64,000 nucleotides of DNA. It comes from Micractinium sp. NFX-FRZ (taxonomy: Eukaryota; Chlorophyta; Trebouxiophyceae; Chlorellales; Chlorellaceae). Positions within the stretch are counted from its first letter, which is position 1; every line of letters starts with the position of its first letter. The notes under the pieces are model-generated. The model was given only the letters and a program-made list of their open reading frames with translations, was not told the origin of the DNA and ran no database searches. Where the stretch lies: positions 62,001-126,000 of the forward strand of contig JAPTJF010000020.1 in assembly GCA_029339195.1 (NCBI GenBank). The letters run 5' to 3'. The position numbers and the translations under genes were made by a program. Below, piece by piece: positions 13,401-22,670 of the stretch.

Positions 13401-13550
13401 GCACCCCTCCCCTCCCTCTCTCTGCCTCCCCCGCAGGCCAAGCAGCAGCTGGCCCAGCTCATGTGGCTGCGGCAGAGCGAGGACATTGTGCTGGAGGGCC
13501 TGGCCAGGCTGGCGGCGCTGGGGGACGACATGCTGCGCCTGCTGCGCTGA
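3569..13550 (+). CDS. CaMKK-type Ser/Thr protein kinase with C-terminal cyclic-nucleotide-binding domain
   Basis: Eighteen phase-matched exons: 3569-3660, 3847-4058, 4370-4457, 4917-4973, 5190-5270, 5399-5462, 5936-6100, 6614-6698, 6991-7049, 7435-7541, 8183-8284, 8565-8636, 9055-9169, 9835-10594, 11023-12323, 12530-12638, 12907-13016, 13437-13550; 1230 residues. The start MGCASSKP is a classic N-myristoylation/acylation motif. The kinase domain is at about 169-450: Gly loop GRGSSGRVF, Lys198 (AVK), an Arg/Pro-rich insert before helix C as in CaMKKs, catalytic HGDLKPEN (Asp315; HGD instead of HRD, as in CaMKK and plant SnRK1-activating kinases), DFG at 333-335 and GTPAFLAPE. A cNMP-binding fold follows: FGAGEALMLRGQPG, AHMFYIIDGECEVHY, then GDFVGEIEAL and RRVASVV. 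Its phosphate-binding cassette keeps Gly-Glu and Arg. A roughly 430-residue Ala/Gln/Ser-rich exon splits the cNMP domain. Probably acts at a membrane in SnRK/AMPK-type signalling (inference). Confidence 0.85.
4527..4660 (+). repeat. Exon echoes of kinase exon 3 end
   Basis: GCATGAGCGTGATT plus the CAGCAGCCAGCTCAGGTGGG donor region at 4421-4462 recurs from 4527, 106 bp on. A more decayed third copy (CAGCCAGCGAGGTGG) lies near 4648. Confidence 0.75.
5716..5870 (+). repeat. Two exon echoes of kinase exon 7 start
   Basis: The true exon starts at 5936 with ATAGTGAAGAAGGACCAGGC. Copies start at 5716 and 5831 (spacing 115 and 105 bp), each preceded by its own acceptor (GTGCAG and CCGCAG). Both copies diverge after about 35 bases, so neither can replace the full exon. 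Confidence 0.8.
6483..6535 (+). repeat. Exon echo of kinase exon 8 start
   Basis: GTGGTTGACGATTCTTCCAG at 6483 repeats GTGGTTGATGATGCTTCCAG at 6614, with a CCGCAG acceptor in both; spacing about 130 bp. Similarity continues through the CTGCT(C/G)GTGATGGACT stretch. Confidence 0.8.
7140..7210 (+). repeat. Exon echo of kinase exon 9 end
   Basis: CCCGCCTGTACTTCCG(T/G)GACA and the following donor and intron bases at 7021-7090 recur from 7140, spacing 119 bp, immediately after a run of 12 G. The copy includes about 70 bases on both sides of the splice donor. Confidence 0.85.
8083..8125 (+). repeat. Exon echo of kinase exon 11 start
   Basis: CAAGCTGATGGC(G/A)GC(T/G)GAGG with its CTGCAG acceptor occurs at 8083 and again at the real exon start 8183, exactly 100 bp apart. 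The first copy reads into a stop after the GVFD codons. Confidence 0.85.
8690..8715 (+). repeat. Exon echo of kinase exon 12 end
   Basis: GGTCGCATACCTTCGAGTGC at 8690 resembles the exon end GGCCGCATACCCTTCAAGTG at 8620, spacing about 70 bp. The copy has lost one base and the exact donor. Confidence 0.6.
8946..8986 (+). repeat. Exon echo of kinase exon 13 start
   Basis: GGCGGACACAGTGATGCAGC at 8946 repeats GGCCGACACAGTGATGCAGC at the real start 9055, each after CTGCAG; spacing 109 bp. Identity runs for about 40 bases with one mismatch, then stops. Confidence 0.85.
9288..9600 (+). repeat. Three echoes of kinase exon 13 end
   Basis: The exon end GCTGGGCATGCTGGAGAAGG (9151) recurs near 9288, 9458 and 9580, each followed by GGTGGG/GGTTGG-type donor-like sequence and the TGGTGGCTAGCAGG tract. 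The intron is largely built of this unit. Confidence 0.75.
10378..10413 (+). repeat. (GCT)12 microsatellite coding poly-Ala
   Basis: Twelve uninterrupted GCT codons inside kinase exon 14, in the linker between the kinase and cNMP domains, followed by a Glu-rich stretch. Likely length-variable between strains. Confidence 0.9.
13213..13350 (+). repeat. Two echoes of the last kinase exon's start
   Basis: The real last exon begins at 13437 with GCCAAGCAGCAGCTGGCCCA. Related copies start near 13213 (GTTGAGCAGCAGGTGTCCCA) and 13324 (GCCCAAGCAGCAGCTGGATC), 111-113 bp apart. Confidence 0.7.
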
Positions 13551-14795
13551 CGCGTCCATCCCGGTCCCTGGCGAGGCAGTCCATCTGCTGCTGCGTTGCG
13601 CTGACCCAGCGGCAGGCGCACTTGCAGCTGGCATTTTTGCCAGGAACATGCACTGCGCACAGCTAGAGAGGCTGAGTTTTCGCTCTGCATCTCTGCGCCC
13701 GCCTGCCATTCGGTCTGCCGACACAACAGTCATGCAAACGTCACCGGCGATATGCTGAGGGCGCACCTGGGGGTGGAGCGTGCGGAGGTCGGTATACAGC
13801 ACACAGTCAAAGATTATGTGGCGTGTGGCCTCCCCCCTGCCCAGGAAGCACTTGGGTGCAATGCTCGCAGTAGGGGCTCAACCAACCTCTGCCACGTGGC
13901 TTTGCCACTTTTTGTGAGTAGCAGTACCAAGTGGTCTCGCGCATCCAGGCCGGTGCTCTGATTTTCAGGTGCGCACTTAATTACAAGCGTCTCTAACAAC
14001 GTTGTGCGCACTTACACGGCTAGAGCCTGGGGGCATCTGTACCCGGGGGCATCAGAAAACACAGTGGGGCAATCGGGATGGGTGGGAAGGGGTTGGGGGG
14101 GTGCTGTTGGGCAGGGGCAGGGCGGAGGGAGGCGCGCCCCGGGGGTGCTGTTAAAACGCACGGCTGAGCGATGAATGCATGCGTGGGGGGATAGGACATG
14201 GACTGTCGGACATGGAGGTTGATGTGGCGGGTGGGGCCAGGGCTGGGCCCTAGTGATTCGTGGCAGTGGGGTTATGGCAGGCGAGGCGTGTGTGCGTGGC
14301 CACTGCTTTTGGACGGACTTGAGGGGGGCTGGGACGCAGGCGGGATCGCCTCCTGAGGGATGACTGGTGTGGGCTGAAGCGAACGCCGACGTCTGGCGTA
14401 AACCGTGCCTGCTCTTTCAAGAGCCAGGCTTCGCCTTTTGTGCAGGTGGCCGGCGCAGCTCCAGTTGCGTTGCACCGACGGCTGGACGCTGCAGCGACGG
14501 CTAGGCTGGCGGCGGGTTCACGCATGTGGCCTCAACGTTGCCCTCGACCGATGGGTTTGTCACGGGTCCCGCCAACACGAGCTGCAGGGAGGAAGGCAGG
14601 GCTGGGCAGCTTCGGTCAACCCAACGGCCTCAAGTGTTTGGTGTTAGGGTGTAGGGACCCTAAACCCCAACCGTCCCTAAACCCCAACCTAAAGGCTGGG
14701 GCGCAGCGTTTGCGCGTGCGCCAGCGTGGCAAATGGGTGCACTCCATGGTGGGTGGTCCCGCCAGCTCTGCGGCTGCGGTGCTGCGGTGCCAACG
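13551..14795. other. Gene-poor interval with telomere-like motif
   Basis: Region between the 3' ends of the convergent kinase and collagen-like genes; it should hold both 3' UTRs. No supportable coding exon. Near 14638-14695 it contains TTAGGG and two CCCTAAACCCCAACC units, resembling the plant-type telomere repeat TTTAGGG. Confidence 0.4.
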
Positions 14796-16374
14796 CTACG
14801 ACAGCCCTTGAAGGCACGCATGCCTCAGGGAGCAGGAGCCAGAGCTGATGCTGAGCGCTGAGCATGCCGAGTCCCACCACAGCAGGCAGGACCAAGGGGC
14901 AGGGCGGGTCGGCACAGAGGGTCGGCACAGCGGGTCGGTGCTCACACGGCAAATGCATGCTTCGCCAAAACGGAAACTCATTTGCTGCACCCAGGGCTGC
15001 TGAGGACTGACAGGCATATTACTGCCCCAGCAGATGCATCCTGCAGCCAAGAGTGGAGAGGGTGTGGAGAAGGCGGAGCATGAAACTCGAGAGTGCAACT
15101 TGATGAGCAATAAGCAGGGGCAGCACTGGAGAGGCGTCTGACGTGGCGCGCCGCCCGCCTGCGGGGCCCCCTCTTGTAAGGCCCCCTCTTGCAGTGCAAA
15201 GGCTTGCCGACGTTCAGCGCAGTGTAGGCAGCAATAATTACGTCAGAAAGCACAAGCGCACTTGGGCAGCACGGGCAGGCGGTGATTGTGAACAAGCACA
15301 CAGCTAGGCAGGGCTTGCGCCCGGACTGGCTTGCTCGCATGCCACGCGGCATGGATCGTCGCACACGCATGCATGCAGGCACGCACGCAGGCACGCACAC
15401 ACGCACGCACATCTGACATCGCATGACACAGCATCACGCTGCAACGCAACCCTTTTGTAGCCTCCAACTGAAATCAAAACCAGCCGGCCGCAGCTCACCT
15501 GCCAGCTTCTTGGAACCGGGACAATTTGCTTGGATATCACATCCAAAGCTAAATGCAGAAACCGAGCCAGACTGACTGCATGTCCTGGAGACTATCACCC
15601 GTTCGAAGCCAATCAGGCCGGCAGGGCCGGCGGGGCCGGTTGGGCCGGTCGGGCCGGCCGCGCCGGTCGCGCCGGTCGCGCCGGCGGGGCCAGCAGGACC
15701 CGTCGCGCCATCTTGGCCAGCCGGGCCTGCGGGGCCGGCAGGGCCGGTCGCGCCATCTTGGCCGGCCGGGCCTGCGGGGCCTGCAAAGCAGGGAGCGGCC
15801 AGCTGTTTACCGGCAACACTTGTGGTTTGCCCACGTGAGGCGACTGCCGCCATGCAATTGTGCACTTGTGCACTTGTGCAATTGTGCCCACCCCAGCTGC
15901 CTGCTCCCCACGGCAGCCCACTCCGCCTGTGGCTCACAGGGCACATGTGGGCAAACACTCACACACCTGGCACGCCTGCGGGGCCCTGGGCGCCGTCCTT
16001 GCCAGCGGGGCCAGCGGGGCCTGCCGGGCCTGCCGGGCCAGCGGGGCCGGCCTTGCCAGCGGGGCCCTGGGCGCCGGCTTTCCCGGCGGGGCCCTGCTCG
16101 CCGCGGGGGCCTGTCATGGCAGCAGGAGGGGTGGGATGAAGTGAGGCTAGCTGGTGCAGGGGGAGGCGGCCCAGGGGAGATGAGGGGATGAGTCTGGGTG
16201 CAGAAGGGGTCGGCGGAAATGTGCGACGCAGGGTGGAGGGGCATGGAGGCGTATGCCATGCATGCAGGGGGCAAGCCTGCGCGGGCCCTGGGTGCTGACG
16301 GCGGGGCACGCACGCATGAATGGGGGGGCGCGTCAGCAGGGACACAGCCCTGCAAACAGACAGCAGTGTGCCAG

Positions 16375-16413
<39 letters not shown>

Positions 16414-17523
16414 TGCCTGCCCAGCACTCACCGGCGGGGCCCGGGGGGCCTGCCGGGCCGGTGGACCCTGCATGGGTGGGTGCGAGAACGGCACGGAGCG
16501 CCCAGCCTTGTCAGCACATGGACATGGACATGGGTAGGGGAGGGCCAGCAGGGCACGGATATCGAGTGGCCAACTCCACCGCCTGGCAGCCTCTTGGGGG
16601 TCTGTATCGCAAGTTTCACTGCGAAGAAACGGACTTCAACGCAAGCAAGCGGCAGCAGCAGCAACATCACGACCATGTGGAGGTGGAGGTGAGGTGCTGC
16701 TGCACTGGTCTCCGCGCCCTGCGCCCTGAGGGAGCGGAGGCCAGTGCGGCAGCATGTGCCGCAGCTCAGGCAGGTGTGGTGCATCGCCGAGCGTGGCAGC
16801 CAGCACGGCACAGGCAGTGTAGCTCATGCAGGCCCCTGGGGCGCACCCGGCAGGCCGCGAGGGCCGCGCTCCCCCTTCTGAGGCTTGGGCGTGCACCCCT
16901 GCGCACAACAAATGTAAGCAGGTCGGATGGCGCGCGGGTGGATGGGTGGGATGGGAGGGTGGGTGGGTGCATGCATGTGTGCGTATACGTAGGCGGAGCT
17001 GACTTATGCAGGCGCCTCCGCAGGCGGACTCTGCGGCAACTGCTGCCGACGACGCCCCTCTGCCCATGGCCTCCCTCGCGCCACCCCTGCCGCCATTTGC
17101 AGCAAACGCGGGTGCACCTTCACATAGGAGCAGAACTCCAGCTCGAAGTGCGCAGCACCAACGCCGGTATCAGCAACGGCAAAAGCTGCAGGCAGGGGGC
17201 GGGCGGTGTGGGTGAGGCGGGGTGGGGGCTGGGACCGGTGAGAGTAGGCTGCAGCAGCCTCAGGCTGGAGGCTCCAGTGGTGCTCTGCTGGCCGCTCAAG
17301 TGGCTGCGCCCCGGAGTGATGGCGGCACAGCACTGCACAGCGGCGGAGCAGCGGCCGTTGCAGTCTTGCAGCCGCTGCATTCTAGAGCAGGGCATCATGC
17401 GAAGCAGTGGGCAAGCAAGCCTGAGGCAAGCAAGCCTGAGGCTGCGGCTGCGGGCTGCTGGCGCCACTCACACGAGAGGGCAAGCACCGCCAGGGTGGCG
17501 ATCGCGAGGATGGCGGCACGCAT
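14796..17523 (-). CDS. Secreted collagen-like (Gly-X-Y) protein
   Basis: Exons on the minus strand: 17523-17472, 17185-17124, 16898-16847, 16467-16432, 16110-15967, 15780-15499, then 15040-14946 or further. The start [16 protein letters not shown] is a signal peptide, so the product enters the secretory pathway. A short N-terminal part with Cys leads into about 46 Gly-X-Y triplets ([20 protein letters not shown]), followed by a Cys-containing C-terminal domain ([40 protein letters not shown]). The collagen exons split Gly codons at phase 1, and two of them are 36 and 144 nt, multiples of 9. The 3' end is unresolved: reading on from 14946 stops at 14796, but a GTGAGC donor at 14945 could lead to another exon. 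Likely cell-wall or extracellular matrix. Confidence 0.75.
16377..16414. repeat. (GCCA)n microsatellite
   Basis: About nine GCCA units in an intron of the collagen-like gene. Confidence 0.9.
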
Positions 17524-19166
17524 GGGGACGGGCCTATTGAGAATCTCTGAATGGGGTCGGAGAAGGCGTGGATATAAGTGAGGGCAGAAATCAACTGGTG
17601 TGTAAAGCTCTTGTTCGTCTTTTTCCTAGAGAGTGTTGCATTCAGGAGGGCAGAAAGCGGTGCACCTGTTGTACGGTACTAGTCATTGAGCCAGCTGGTG
17701 CCGGCGCTGGACCAGCGCTGTAGCCCCCCCCCCCCCCCACCTCACCCCCCCCCACATCCTCCTCCTACTACCACCCAAAACCACACCTACTTCTACCCCA
17801 GTTGGGAACCTTGTGGAGTTCCCAAAACTGGCGAATATCAGCCTCATTCAACCACCGTTGCTCGGGACGGGAGGCGGCAGCCGCCCGGAAGCAGGCGCAG
17901 CGCCCGCCCCATGCCCGATGCCCACTCCATCGCTAAAATCAAACCAGCATTAACCCAGATGATGGTGTCGAGAGGGTCGGCGCGCACCCAAGCACCTGGG
18001 GCCGGCGTCCGACACATGAATGGGGCGCGCCCGCACCTGTGCGCCGTAGCCCAAACGTGACCCGTCTCCACATGTGAACATGGAGTTTGGCTGGGGTGCT
18101 CTGGTTAGCAAGCACAGCGGACAGGGCAAATGCACACCTGAACAACTTGTCTTACAAGCGCCGCGTGGTGGGTGATGTTGTTCCGTGAATGGCGGAGAGA
18201 GGCGGGACTTCTTTCAGCGCAGGTGGAGGATGCAACGAATGGTGGGGCCGCGGAGTAAAGTAGGATGCATGGCATGGGTCACATCAGTCCGTTAGTCGCG
18301 AGCGCACTCAATTCGTTGCACTTCATTGCACAATTGATAAGGTGCAAGGGACGAGGAACAGGAAGTCGCGCGACCTCCGGACTTGGGACTTGGGATACCA
18401 GCCGCTGGTACTGATACCTGCGTTGCCGCGCCGCCGCCTGACGGCAATGTGCAGCACACCGGGGCGACGTGCACCACCGGCGTCGGCGGCCAGGGCACTC
18501 TGCAGGTGCCCTCGCAGCCCGTCAACGCTTTATTATACTGGCAGACTGCTTCTGCTGGTTTCCAGCAGCCTTCAGGAACAGGTTGTGGGCAGCTGCGGCG
18601 TGTGCGCATATGTCGCCGCTGTGCCTCACGCGTTGAGGTGGCTGTCCTGTAAGGGGCCCGTGGCACTCTGGCAGCTGCCGCCTTTGCCATGGGCAGGCAA
18701 CCCACGCACCACTGCTGCCCACCCCTGTTGCTACGTATGCCAAAAGAATCACAGGGATGCCAGTCAGGTGAGGCGGGGCAGAAAATGAAAGGGCACAGGT
18801 GCAATGTGCGGCGCTGGAAGCTACAATGCAGTGCACTGAATGTTAGCTGGCAACGTTTGGGTGTAGGCTATGTGTGCATGCAAGGGCCACGGCCTGATTG
18901 TGTGGGCGTGGCACAATGGATTGCCGAGGGGATCGGAAGGTGAATGAAAAAGCGGAACAGAGCATGTGGTCAGGCCCCTGAGAAACAGACAACAAGAGGA
19001 AGGGGAGCACTCGGGTGCCTGGGGGGTTTGTTTAAAAACGGTACAGCTCGGCAGGCTGGTGTGCCAGGTCAGCACCAGCCTGGCGCCATGAAACGCCGGC
19101 CAGCTGGCAGCGCTGGCAGCTGCAGGTGCAAGTGTTGGGAACAGACCCTCAGCCTGGCCAGCCATA
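17524..19166. other. Interval without a supported gene
   Basis: Lies upstream of the collagen-like gene and downstream of the APEM9-like gene. Contains a run of about 13 C at 17727-17739 and several short open frames on both strands (for example 17844-18071 minus, with a hydrophobic stretch). None has a recognisable domain, so I call no gene. Confidence 0.4.
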
Positions 19167-21232
19167 TCAGCGATATCCTGCCGCCGAGGAGGCCAGCGGG
19201 TTGATCTGCATGCTGAAGGCCATGCGCGCCACGTCCCCCAGCCCGCCCAGCACGCTGCGCTGTGCACGCCGTGCTCCAGCTTGGATGGCCCGCCGCTCAG
19301 CGTACGCAGCATACAGCAGGACGACGCCCAGGACGGTGCTGCCCAGCAGAGGCAGGGAGGGGGCGGGGTCGGCAGCAGGCTGTTGCTGCTGCTGCCCTTG
19401 AGCCTCTGGCTCGCCCGCGGGCTGCAGGCCCGCCGGCAGCAGCGGGCCCAACACAGCGGCCAGCAGCTGTGCCACCTGGCGCTGCCACTGCCCGAGCCAG
19501 GTGGTTGAGGAGGCCGGGTCTGTGCCCTGGTCCGCTGCTTCCTCTTCCGGCTCAATCTCAGAAGCAGCTGCATGTGCAGGCTGCCTTACTGCTGCTGCTC
19601 CCGCTCCCGCTCCCGCTCCTGCTCGTGCTGCTGCAGTGGGGGCTGCTTGATACAGCCTGCCGCTGCTGCCCGAGGCGGCCCACTGCTGCTGCTGCTGGCC
19701 AGGCGTTGCTGCTGCTGCTGCATGCTGCAGCGCTGGACCCCCTCCCTGCACCGCTGGCTGATGCCTCTCCAAGCCGCTTTTGCTGCTGCCTGCCCCAGCT
19801 GCCGCCGCGCCTGCCAGCAGGCCGCCCCAGCTGCCGCCGGCCCCCCAGATGCCGCCCCCGCCGTCGCCGCTGTGCACCTGCCGTGCCTGCTGTGCCTGCT
19901 GTGCCCGCTCCTCTTCCAGCTCATCAAGCAGCAGCCGCCGCTCCTCCGGCTGCAGGGGCAGCTGCGTGTTCTGCACCCATCGCATCACTTCTGTGGGACC
20001 AGAGGGGGCAAAGGCAGGAGAGGAGGGAGGGAGGGCGTTCAGGTGCACCGCGCTTCCTTGCAGGCAAGCACACAGCGGTAAGGGGCCTGCGCCCAAGCCT
20101 ACCTCTGGGGGCATCCAGGCCCACCTACCGCACTGGTGCGCCTCCCTCGCTGCCAGCTTGCGACCTCCCTGGCACATCTCGTTCTTCCCGGCATCGCTAG
20201 TCCTGCCTCAACCAGCGCCCAATGCCCGCGCCCACATGCTCGCCCAGCTCCTCAGCGCCCCAACAAGCAAACACACACAGCTGTTCCTGGCATCACCTGC
20301 CCTTGCCTCCCCACCCCACCCACCTGCCACCTCCCGCATCTCCCGCAGCAGCACCTCAAACACGTAGAGGTGCGCGAGGGCCAGGAACTGGCGGCGGGAC
20401 CAGCCTGCATGCGGGGATAGCGGCACAAAGGGCAGCAGCGTCTTCGCGCGTGAAGCTGATTGCGAGGAGCAAATAAAGAGGCGTGGCGGCGCATGACCTG
20501 AAGAGGGTGATGGAGCACGGTCCTATGCCTCATGCTGCACTGTTGACACCGCCGCACATCGCGTGCAGCCACTGGGCGCAGCCTGGGTGCAAATTGGCTT
20601 AGATGCACCGGACCTGGCCAGCAGAGCTGCCCCTCTGCTGTGCCTGCCCCATGCATTCACACGCCCACCACCTGCTGTACACTCGAGGCTCTCTGGCCAT
20701 GCCCCCGCCCACCCACCCGCGACGCTCTCCCCAGCCATCCCAGGTGCCCGTTTGCCTCACCTGCCGCGCTGCCAGGCTGGCGGGAGTCCAGCAGTGCCAG
20801 AATCTCACGCTGTGCTTCGCCCTGGCTGCTGGTGTCCAGTGCCAGTGCGAGCCACACCAGCAGGGCGTTGGGCGGCACGTCCTGCAGGCTGGGGCCGAAG
20901 CTCTCCCGCAGCAGCTTGCGCGCAGCGCTGAACCTGCAGGATCATACGGTGCATCATTATTTAAGCGGAGGGTTGCATGGCAGGAATAAATGCACACGGG
21001 AGGTGCGCACAAGGCGGGCAGGCCAGCGTGTGCCCGCCGCAGCGCCTCACCGCTCAGTCTCGGCCAGCGCCTGGATGGCGACGGTGGCGGCCCTGTCCGC
21101 AACTCCCTCGTTGCCATGCGCAAGGTACGCAGCCTTGGCTAGGGCCTGGCGTGCCGCTGCCTCCGCCGCGCCATATTCGGAAAGCACTAGGGCCTCCTCG
21201 CTCCGCCTGCATAGCTCCGCCGCGGTCGACAT
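19167..21232 (-). CDS. Tail-anchored helical-repeat protein, APEM9/PEX26-like (tentative)
   Basis: Exons 21232-21051, 20933-20761, 20404-20324 and 19990-19167 join in phase to give 419 residues. Residues 1-145 are alpha-helical and TPR-like (ELCRRSEEALVLSEYGAAEA; NALLVWLALALDTSSQGEA; RRQFLALAHLYVFEVLLREM). A long Gln/Ala/Gly-rich linker follows, then one hydrophobic segment near residue 360 (STVLGVVLLYAAYA) and a basic C-terminus ending SSAAGYR. This order resembles plant APEM9 (DAYU), the peroxisomal membrane anchor of the PEX1-PEX6 ATPase and functional counterpart of PEX26. The match is by architecture, not by a strict motif, so the family call is tentative; another tail-anchored TPR-like protein is possible. 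The exon structure is well supported. Divergent from the gene starting at 21624. Confidence 0.6.
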
Positions 21233-21623
21233 GCCTGCTTGTCGCTGGGATGTCACATCCCCGGTCCAGATAGCCACCAGTTCAATTTTCCGAGCCCTGC
21301 ATGCGTTGCGTGCTCGGTGACGTGCTCGCCCACTGCTCGCGTGGCGAATCTTCGTTGCGGTGGACCTCACAAACGTCCCAAAAGAGCTGCACACTTTCGG
21401 AGGCCTTGGCAAGAGCCCCGGGGACTCGACAGACGCCGCTGGCACCGATACAGGTGTGCACCACATGCCGGGCTGGGCCACACTTTTGCGGGGGTTTCGG
21501 AGCTTGCAGCTGCGTTTCAGGTGTGCCTGCCTCGATCGCGATCAATTGAAGGGCCGTGAGCGTGGCCTGACAGGGGAACCCTTCGTCACAACAGTCTGAC
21601 AAGACGCCCATTGTGCAGCAGCC
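21233..21623. promoter_or_regulatory. 391-bp bidirectional promoter interval
   Basis: Separates the start codons of the APEM9-like gene (21232, minus) and the small unknown gene (21624, plus). No coding exon fits here. Confidence 0.45.
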
Positions 21624-22611
21624 ATGGTGCTTGGAGCCGCCCTAATCTCCCATCGCGTGGGAGGCGGCAATGCGCAGCTGCAGCAGCTGCAGGCGCGCGC
21701 CAGCGCCCCCACCCGCCTTGCGGCAGCGGCGCCTCGCGCCCTGAGCGCCGACCAGATGGCGGCCGCCCTGCAGCGCCAGCTGGCCAAATCTGCCGAGGTG
21801 GCCGCAGCAGAGGCCGCCCGCAAGGCGCAGAAGTCCGCCACCACCAGCAGCAGCGCCATCCCGTGCAGGAAGGAGCCGAGGCGGGCTGCCCGCGCCGCCC
21901 AGGCCGCCACCAGCGCGGCGGCGGCAGCGGCGGCGGCCGCCGCCAGCGATGCCGCCCAGGCGCAGCTGAGGCAGCGTGCCGGTGACTTTGACGACGATCT
22001 GCTGGTCTCTGCGCTGTGCACCCAGCTGCGGCAGTCGGGGACGTTTGATGAGGTGGATGCAAAGGGAGGGAGGCAGGTTGGGAGGGTGATGGGCGAGGGT
22101 GGGTGAGGCTGGGGCAGGCAGGAGAGCGTGTTGGAGGGCCCGGGGGTGGGCAAGTTAATTGCGGCGGTGCGACGGGGACGGGCGGGAGGGGGTAACCGGG
22201 AATGGAGGGGCAGGAGGGTTAGGGTAGATGGGCTGGTGTGTTGAGGAGGTGAATTGGGCGGTTGGGTAGAGGAATGAGGGGTCTGTGAGAGCATGAGGGG
22301 ACCGTCAGCCTTCCCACCAGCCCCGCGCCATCCAGCGTGCCTGCCTGCCCTGCCACCCAGCCAGCCAGCGCACACCTTGCGCTCTCTCCCCGAATGACCC
22401 GCCCCCTCCCCCACCCCTCTCCCACCTCCCCCGCACGCAGATGGAGTTCTACCTCGCCCACACCAACGGCAACGGCAACGGCGCCCACGCCCACGCCACC
22501 GGCACTGGCAGGGTGGTCACTGCACCCGCGCTGGCCTATGAGGACGGCTCCCTTCTCTTCGCTGCCGACGCCCTGGAGGCGCTCGCCCTCGAGGACGTGC
22601 TTACAGCCTGA
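21624..22611 (+). CDS. Small unknown protein, probably organelle-targeted
   Basis: Two phase-0 exons, 21624-22052 and 22441-22611, give 199 residues. The N-terminus (MVLGAALISHRVGGGN, then Arg/Ser/Ala-rich and poor in acidic residues) looks like a transit peptide. The middle is an Ala-rich helix with AAALQRQLAKSAEVAAAEAA and a poly-Ala run. The conserved-looking end includes GDFDDDLLVSALCTQLRQSG, then MEFYLAHTN and an acidic finish (YEDGSLLFAADALEALALED). No known domain recognised. The stop codon sits inside the first unit of a short tandem repeat at 22598-22670. The intron acceptor ACGCAG at 22440 is good, and the donor GAG/GTGGAT is acceptable. Confidence 0.6.
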
Positions 22612-22670
22612 GCCTGGAGCATGTGCTCGCCGCCTGAGCCTCCAGGCCGTGCTCACAGCCTGAGCGCTCA
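22598..22670 (+). repeat. Roughly 27-bp tandem repeat over a stop codon
   Basis: Three related units beginning GTGCTTACAGCCTGAGC, GTGCTCGCCGCCTGAGC and GTGCTCACAGCCTGAGC, spaced about 27 bp. The stop of the upstream gene (TGA at 22609) falls in unit one. Confidence 0.75.

Noticed and set aside
15304..15470. A Cys-rich continuation of the collagen-like gene ([11 protein letters not shown], then Cys/Ala/Val repeats)
   Set aside because: It would need an intron of only about 30 nt. Splicing to 15040 instead gives [12 protein letters not shown] with correct phase. The Cys-rich frame is just translation of a GTGC microsatellite.
17844..18071. Minus-strand frame with a hydrophobic stretch (TIIWVNAGLILAMEWASGMG)
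   Set aside because: Too short, no joining exons with matching phase found, and overlapping frames on the other strand are equally open.
18342..18788. Overlapping plus-strand frames around 18.3-18.8 kb
   Set aside because: Several frames are open at once, none with a recognisable domain or good splice structure.
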